A stretch of DNA of 36,001 nt from Collinsella aerofaciens (GTDB lineage Bacteria > Actinomycetota > Coriobacteriia > Coriobacteriales > Coriobacteriaceae): the NCBI RefSeq assembly GCF_015553355.1, contig NZ_JADNGN010000025.1, forward strand, positions 1 to 36,001, written 5' to 3'. Shown here one piece after another: positions 32,686 to 36,001 of this stretch. Positions within the stretch are counted from its first letter, which is position 1. Each line of letters opens with the position of its first letter. The notes under the pieces were generated by a model. It did not search any database. It was not told the origin of the DNA and saw only the letters and a list, made by a program, of their open reading frames with translations. Both the position numbers and the translations under genes were made by a program.

Positions 32686-35490
32686 CTATAGCGAAACGGA
32701 TCCGTTTTTCTTGATGCGGGCGAGTATGTTTTTGAGCTTGTTAAAGTCGAGCGGTTTGGACAGATGGGCGTTCATGCCGGCGTCGTGTGCCGCCTTGGCG
32801 TCCTCGGCAAAGGCATTGGCGGTGAGCGCGATGATGGGGATATCGGCTGCATCGACCTTCTCGCTCAGACGAATCGCGCGGGTTGCCTCGTAACCGTCCA
32901 TGTCCGGCATCATAATGTCCATCAGGATCGCATCGAAGCTGCCGGCGGGACGGCCAACGTATAGGTCGACCGCTTCGTTGCCATCGGCGGCGCGAGTTAC
33001 GACAATGCCTTCGCTTTCGAGCAGCGCCTGGGCAATCTCGGCATTCAATTCGTTGTCTTCGGCGAGCAGCACGTTCATGTTGGCAAGCGAGCAGTCGAGC
33101 GCCTTCTCGACCGTATCCGTCCGCGCCTGGGGGTTCTTGTCGATATCGAGCGGAATTTCCACGTAGAACGTGGTGCCCACATGGAGCTCGCTGGTGACTT
33201 CGATGGTGCCGCCCATCAGTTCAATAAGCGACTTGACGATTGGCATGCCCATGCCGGTTCCTTGGAACTTGCTGCGCGCATCGTCACCTTCTTGGGCAAA
33301 CGGCTCATAGATATGCTTTAAAAACTCGGGAGCCATGCCAATGCCGGTATCCGAAACGCTAAAGCAAAAGAGCGCGCGCCCGTTATCGAGTGGCTTGGTC
33401 TTTGAACTAAAGGTGACGGAGCCGCCGTGCTTGTTGTACTTAATGCTGTTGTCTAACAGGTTGATCATGATCTGTCGGATATGGGTGGGACTGCCGATCA
33501 TGTATGGCCCCGTGGCGTACGGCAGACTATTGTCCTGCATTGTGATGCCGTTACTGGACGCGCGGAGCTTGCACAGCACTAGCGTATCGTCACAGAGCTC
33601 TTTGAGGTTAAAAGGCACATGCTCCAGTGTTAGCTTGCGGTCTTCGATTTTGCCCATCTCGAGGATGTCGTTGATCAGCGAGAGCAGGTGATTGGCGGCA
33701 ACGCGCGCCTTGGCACGGCTCTCGCGGGCGACTTGCATATCGCCTTCCTTCAATTCCTCGATCTCGATAAGGCCCAGGATACCGTTGAGCGGCGTACGGA
33801 TGTCGTGGCTCATGCGCGTGAGGAATGCCGTCTTAGTGGCGTTGGCAGCATCGGCTTTTTTGCGCTCGGTTCGAGCGCGCACGAGCGCCCAGATGAGCAG
33901 GACGATGCCGACCGACAACATACCGATGAGGGTAGCTGCAATGGCGGTGCGGTTGCGATAAAGGAATTGAAGCGTGTTGGATTCCTGGGCCGTGTACGAC
34001 GTGGAGGAGAAATTGCTTGCGGAGAGCGATTCTCCGGCATTGATGATGCCCTTGTTGATGATTCCCAACAGCTCGGGTTTTCCGCGCGAAATCCAGCACG
34101 AGATCTCACAGGTGTCAGGGAGCTCGGTCGTCTCGCAGTCCTCGAGATCGTAACGGTCACCGATGGTTTTTACGCGTGAACTGGGAGCGACGATGCAGTG
34201 CGCCGTTCCCTTCCCGAGGGCGTCGAACGCTTCATCGTCGGATTGGTATTCGGTTACGGTCGCTGTGGGGAACAGACTTTCAAGTGCATTTTTGTTGACA
34301 AACGATGATTTGGTACAGGCGATGTTCTGAAGGTCTTTGTTCAGGTTGCTGCCGGTGTGGATGGCGGTGAGGGATATGGTCCCCAACGATATCGACTGCA
34401 CAACGCCTGTTTGCTCGGCAAACCAGTAATCTCGGTATACCGGCAGCGCAACGTCTATGCTTTCCTTTGACAGGGCCTTTGACATCATCTTGTAGCTATC
34501 AAAGGCGACGGTTTTGACCGTAATGCCAAATTTATCGTGTAGCGTCGTCGCAAGCGATGCGAGCGAGCCTTCCATTTCGCCGTCTTCGTTCTCGTTGCAG
34601 TAGGGGAGTTTGCCCGTAATGTAGCCGAGCGTGATGGTGTTGTCATTTGCTTTGAGCCAGGAACGTTCGGGTCCGTTGAGCGATGATGAGCCGCTGTTTT
34701 GGGTCGAGTAGTGAGATTTTACTTCGTCGTTATAGCGTGGGTTGACGCGGGCGATTGCCGTCATGGCAGCATTGATGTCGTCCATCAGGTCGGGGCGGCT
34801 TTTGGGAACGGCAAAGTAGTAGTCGTTCGAACCAATGTAGAACATGGGGGGGGCATTGGGCGACGAGATTGTGTCGTTCATGATGACGGCATCGACTTCG
34901 TCGTTTGCGAGCGCGTCAAAGAGATCGGATCCTCCGTCATACTCCTTGTATGTGCAGGCGATTCCTTCGCTGGCGAGCCATTGCTGGCCAACGAAGGTTT
35001 GCATGACGTCGGGGTTGCAACCGATAGTGAGACCCTGGAGTGCTTGAGGGTCACCCTTTGCAAGGTCGTCACGGTCGGGCCTGGCGTAGATGTAGTAGCG
35101 CTCGGTGCCCTCGGGGTTCGAGGAAAAGAGCAGCTTTTGGGCACGTTCCTCGGAGTAGGAGATGTTGGGCATGAGGTCGATCTCGCCTGCCTCGAGCATG
35201 TCCATAAGCTCGGTGAAGGTGCCGGAGACGTATTCGTACCGCCAGCCGGACGTGTAGTACGACAGGGTCTGGAGGTACTCGTAACCCCATCCCGAGAGAC
35301 GCTCGCCGGGGGTGCCGTCCTGGAAGCCCTCGTTGCTGACGAGCCAGCCGACGCGGACCGTTTTGACTTGCTGACTAGAGTCATCGGCAAAAGCCTGGAC
35401 AGGCGCGATAGAACTTAGTACGGCAAGCGCGGCAAGCACAATGGCCAGAGCGCGATATATAACTGAACGAAGGACAGTGGCAGCTCGCAC
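32686..35490 (-). CDS. Hybrid histidine kinase with two fused solute-binding domains
   Basis: A 934-residue sensor. I place the start at GTG 35490, 6-7 bases after AGGA on the minus strand; the upstream TTG at 35496 has no spacing. A signal/anchor helix (about 10-34) leads to two SBP_bac_3-like domains in tandem (about 44-255 and 285-505), the first with TVRVGWLVSNEGF and SGWGYEYLQTLSYYTSGWRY. A membrane helix follows (about 525-547), then H562 in RMSHDIRTPLNGILG, an ATPase domain (DNSIKYNKHGG, DTGIGMAPEF, GTGMGMPIVKSL), and a receiver with D858 in ILMDIMMPDMDG. This is BvgS/EvgS-like architecture. It is the fused counterpart of the split lipoprotein-kinase pair across the PPOX gene. No DNA-binding regulator is adjacent. 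Confidence 0.92.
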   Translation of the reverse strand: MRAATVLRSVIYRALAIVLAALAVLSSIAPVQAFADDSSQQVKTVRVGWLVSNEGFQDGTPGERLSGWGYEYLQTLSYYTSGWRYEYVSGTFTELMDMLEAGEIDLMPNISYSEERAQKLLFSSNPEGTERYYIYARPDRDDLAKGDPQALQGLTIGCNPDVMQTFVGQQWLASEGIACTYKEYDGGSDLFDALANDEVDAVIMNDTISSPNAPPMFYIGSNDYYFAVPKSRPDLMDDINAAMTAIARVNPRYNDEVKSHYSTQNSGSSSLNGPERSWLKANDNTITLGYITGKLPYCNENEDGEMEGSLASLATTLHDKFGITVKTVAFDSYKMMSKALSKESIDVALPVYRDYWFAEQTGVVQSISLGTISLTAIHTGSNLNKDLQNIACTKSSFVNKNALESLFPTATVTEYQSDDEAFDALGKGTAHCIVAPSSRVKTIGDRYDLEDCETTELPDTCEISCWISRGKPELLGIINKGIINAGESLSASNFSSTSYTAQESNTLQFLYRNRTAIAATLIGMLSVGIVLLIWALVRARTERKKADAANATKTAFLTRMSHDIRTPLNGILGLIEIEELKEGDMQVARESRAKARVAANHLLSLINDILEMGKIEDRKLTLEHVPFNLKELCDDTLVLCKLRASSNGITMQDNSLPYATGPYMIGSPTHIRQIMINLLDNSIKYNKHGGSVTFSSKTKPLDNGRALFCFSVSDTGIGMAPEFLKHIYEPFAQEGDDARSKFQGTGMGMPIVKSLIELMGGTIEVTSELHVGTTFYVEIPLDIDKNPQARTDTVEKALDCSLANMNVLLAEDNELNAEIAQALLESEGIVVTRAADGNEAVDLYVGRPAGSFDAILMDIMMPDMDGYEATRAIRLSEKVDAADIPIIALTANAFAEDAKAAHDAGMNAHLSKPLDFNKLKNILARIKKNGSVSL

Positions 35491-35577
35491 ATGCAATCCT
35501 AACGAATCGAGACATAACTACATAAGGATACCAGCTCAGCCTGCCCAGCCGGCAGCAGCACCGCTAAACGATTCCGC

Positions 35578-35608
35578 CCGGCAGTTGGGGACAGTCCCTT
35601 TCTGCCGG
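35578..35608. repeat. Hairpin with GGGACAGTCCC core upstream of the IS110 element
   Basis: CCGGCAG (35578-35584) pairs with CTGCCGG (35602-35608), enclosing the GGGACAGTCCC core found in the palindrome at 16805. It lies 5' of the SBP-kinase gene on the opposite strand and just before the IS110 left end, so its role cannot be fixed. Confidence 0.7.
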
Positions 35609-35642
35609 CACAGACGATATGAGCAGGACATAAAAACATTGA

Positions 35643-35736
35643 GAGCCCCTGCTGCATGAAAGACCGCGGATTAGGCCGACAATGGTGAGTGTCTAATCCA
35701 ACCGCGGCGGCCACGCCGCATTCATGGAAGGGGCTC
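35643..35736 (+). ncRNA. Candidate IS110 bridge-type RNA in the element's left end
   Basis: The 94 bases before the transposase start fold into a closed three-way structure. The outer stem is GAGCCCC (35643-35649) with GGGGCTC (35730-35736), extended by CATGAA (35655-35660) with TTCATG (35721-35726). Inside are two hairpins: GGATTAG (35668-35674) with CTAATCC (35693-35699), loop of 18 bases, and GCGGCG (35704-35709) with CGCCGC (35714-35719), loop GCCA. IS110-family elements encode such a structured RNA upstream of the recombinase, guiding target and donor choice. The pairing is observed; the bridge function is inferred from family and position. It is shorter than the ~177-base IS621 bridge RNA. 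Confidence 0.5.
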
Positions 35737-35738
35737 CC

Positions 35739-36001
35739 ATGCTCGATACTACTACCTTCATCGGCCTCGACGTCCACGCCCGCTCGATAAAGGCCGTCTC
35801 CCTCGACGTCATGACCGGGGAGGTACGTGCCGCGACCTTCGGCTACGACGCCGGGGCAGTCGCGGAGTGGGTCCGTTCCGTGGACCCCAGGGCCAGGTGC
35901 GTGTACGAGTCCGGGGTCACGGGCTTCGACCTGCAGAAGAGGCTCTCCGGCCTGGGGGTCGACTGCGTGGTCGGCGCCGTCTCGAAGATGATCAAGCCCA
36001 G
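35739..36001 (+). CDS. IS110-family transposase, N-terminal part
   Basis: The ATG at 35739 starts MLDTTTFIGLDVHARSIKAV and continues for 87 codons to the edge of the window. IS110 transposases have a DEDD RuvC-like N-terminal domain; here the first Asp lies in GLDVHA and the Glu in VYESGVTGF. The pattern SGLGVDCVVGAVSKMIKP is also typical of the family. The catalytic C-terminal domain with the serine is outside the window. The start has no strong ribosome site because the 3' arm of the structured leader (AAGGGGCTCCC) occupies that position, so folding may limit translation. Confidence 0.88.
   Translation, partial: MLDTTTFIGLDVHARSIKAVSLDVMTGEVRAATFGYDAGAVAEWVRSVDPRARCVYESGVTGFDLQKRLSGLGVDCVVGAVSKMIKP

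Larger units (their letters stand above)
35640..36001 (+). mobile_element. IS110-family element, left end and 5' part (runs off the window)
   Basis: Contains the structured left leader and the N-terminal region of an IS110 transposase, cut by the window edge. IS110 elements lack terminal inverted repeats, so the left boundary is not certain; I place it just before the structured leader. It lies 150 bases upstream of the SBP-kinase gene, in the region where that gene's promoter should be. Confidence 0.8.

Overview
The window looks like part of a chromosome from a gut Coriobacteriia, most likely Collinsella. This is inferred from the fairly high GC content, the actinobacterial style of the genes (DUF1700/PadR pairs, LuxR regulators, hybrid kinases with substrate-binding-protein sensors, paired OFA-like MFS carriers) and many short intergenic palindromes. 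No rRNA, tRNA or CRISPR array was seen.

Layout. 1-199 is a decayed IS200/IS605 element whose right-end hairpin now closes the gene beside it. 186-4391 (-) encodes a 1401-residue exported protein with a Tat-like signal; next to it is a LuxR-type regulator broken by two frameshifts (4549-5968). 6144-7410 is a PadR / DUF1700 / small membrane protein operon with its own promoter. 7642-8325 is an unknown gene, followed by a graveyard with remnants of an AAA ATPase (8579-8822) and an arginase-family enzyme (8854-9351). A two-component system (9352-11162, -) faces a redox operon: a 48-residue CD1871A-type CXXC protein, a polyferredoxin membrane protein and a TlpA-like lipoprotein thioredoxin (11253-13295). 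A 1085-residue MacB-like ABC exporter fusion follows (13549-16806).

16907-22988 is the most distinctive part: a TetR repressor, two paralogous MFS carriers, an agmatine-deiminase-family enzyme and a carbamoyltransferase. The first MFS gene and the deiminase operon share an 18-bp TetR-type operator, so they form one regulon. The carbamoyltransferase keeps its carbamoyl-phosphate motifs, but its second-substrate motifs are rewritten (HELP instead of HCLP, EEWRYI where the SMG loop should be). The pathway probably uses a guanidino or ureido compound that is not simple agmatine or arginine.

22994-25526 is rich in repeats: a 182-bp element with perfect 32-bp inverted ends, a 230-bp element with perfect 30-bp inverted ends, a duplicated hairpin element 1080 bp apart, and several palindromes. 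A tRNA-dihydrouridine synthase and a lone ribbon-helix-helix protein sit among them. 25563-28892 carries a glutaredoxin, a HTH/zinc-ribbon/TipAS fusion regulator, TrmO and a PatB/MalY aminotransferase.

29037-35490 holds two related sensory systems pointing at each other across a pyridoxamine-phosphate-oxidase-like gene. In one, the solute-binding sensor is a separate lipoprotein next to a hybrid histidine kinase; in the other, two binding domains are fused to the kinase. The window ends in the left part of an IS110-family element, whose leader folds into a compact structure that may be a bridge RNA.
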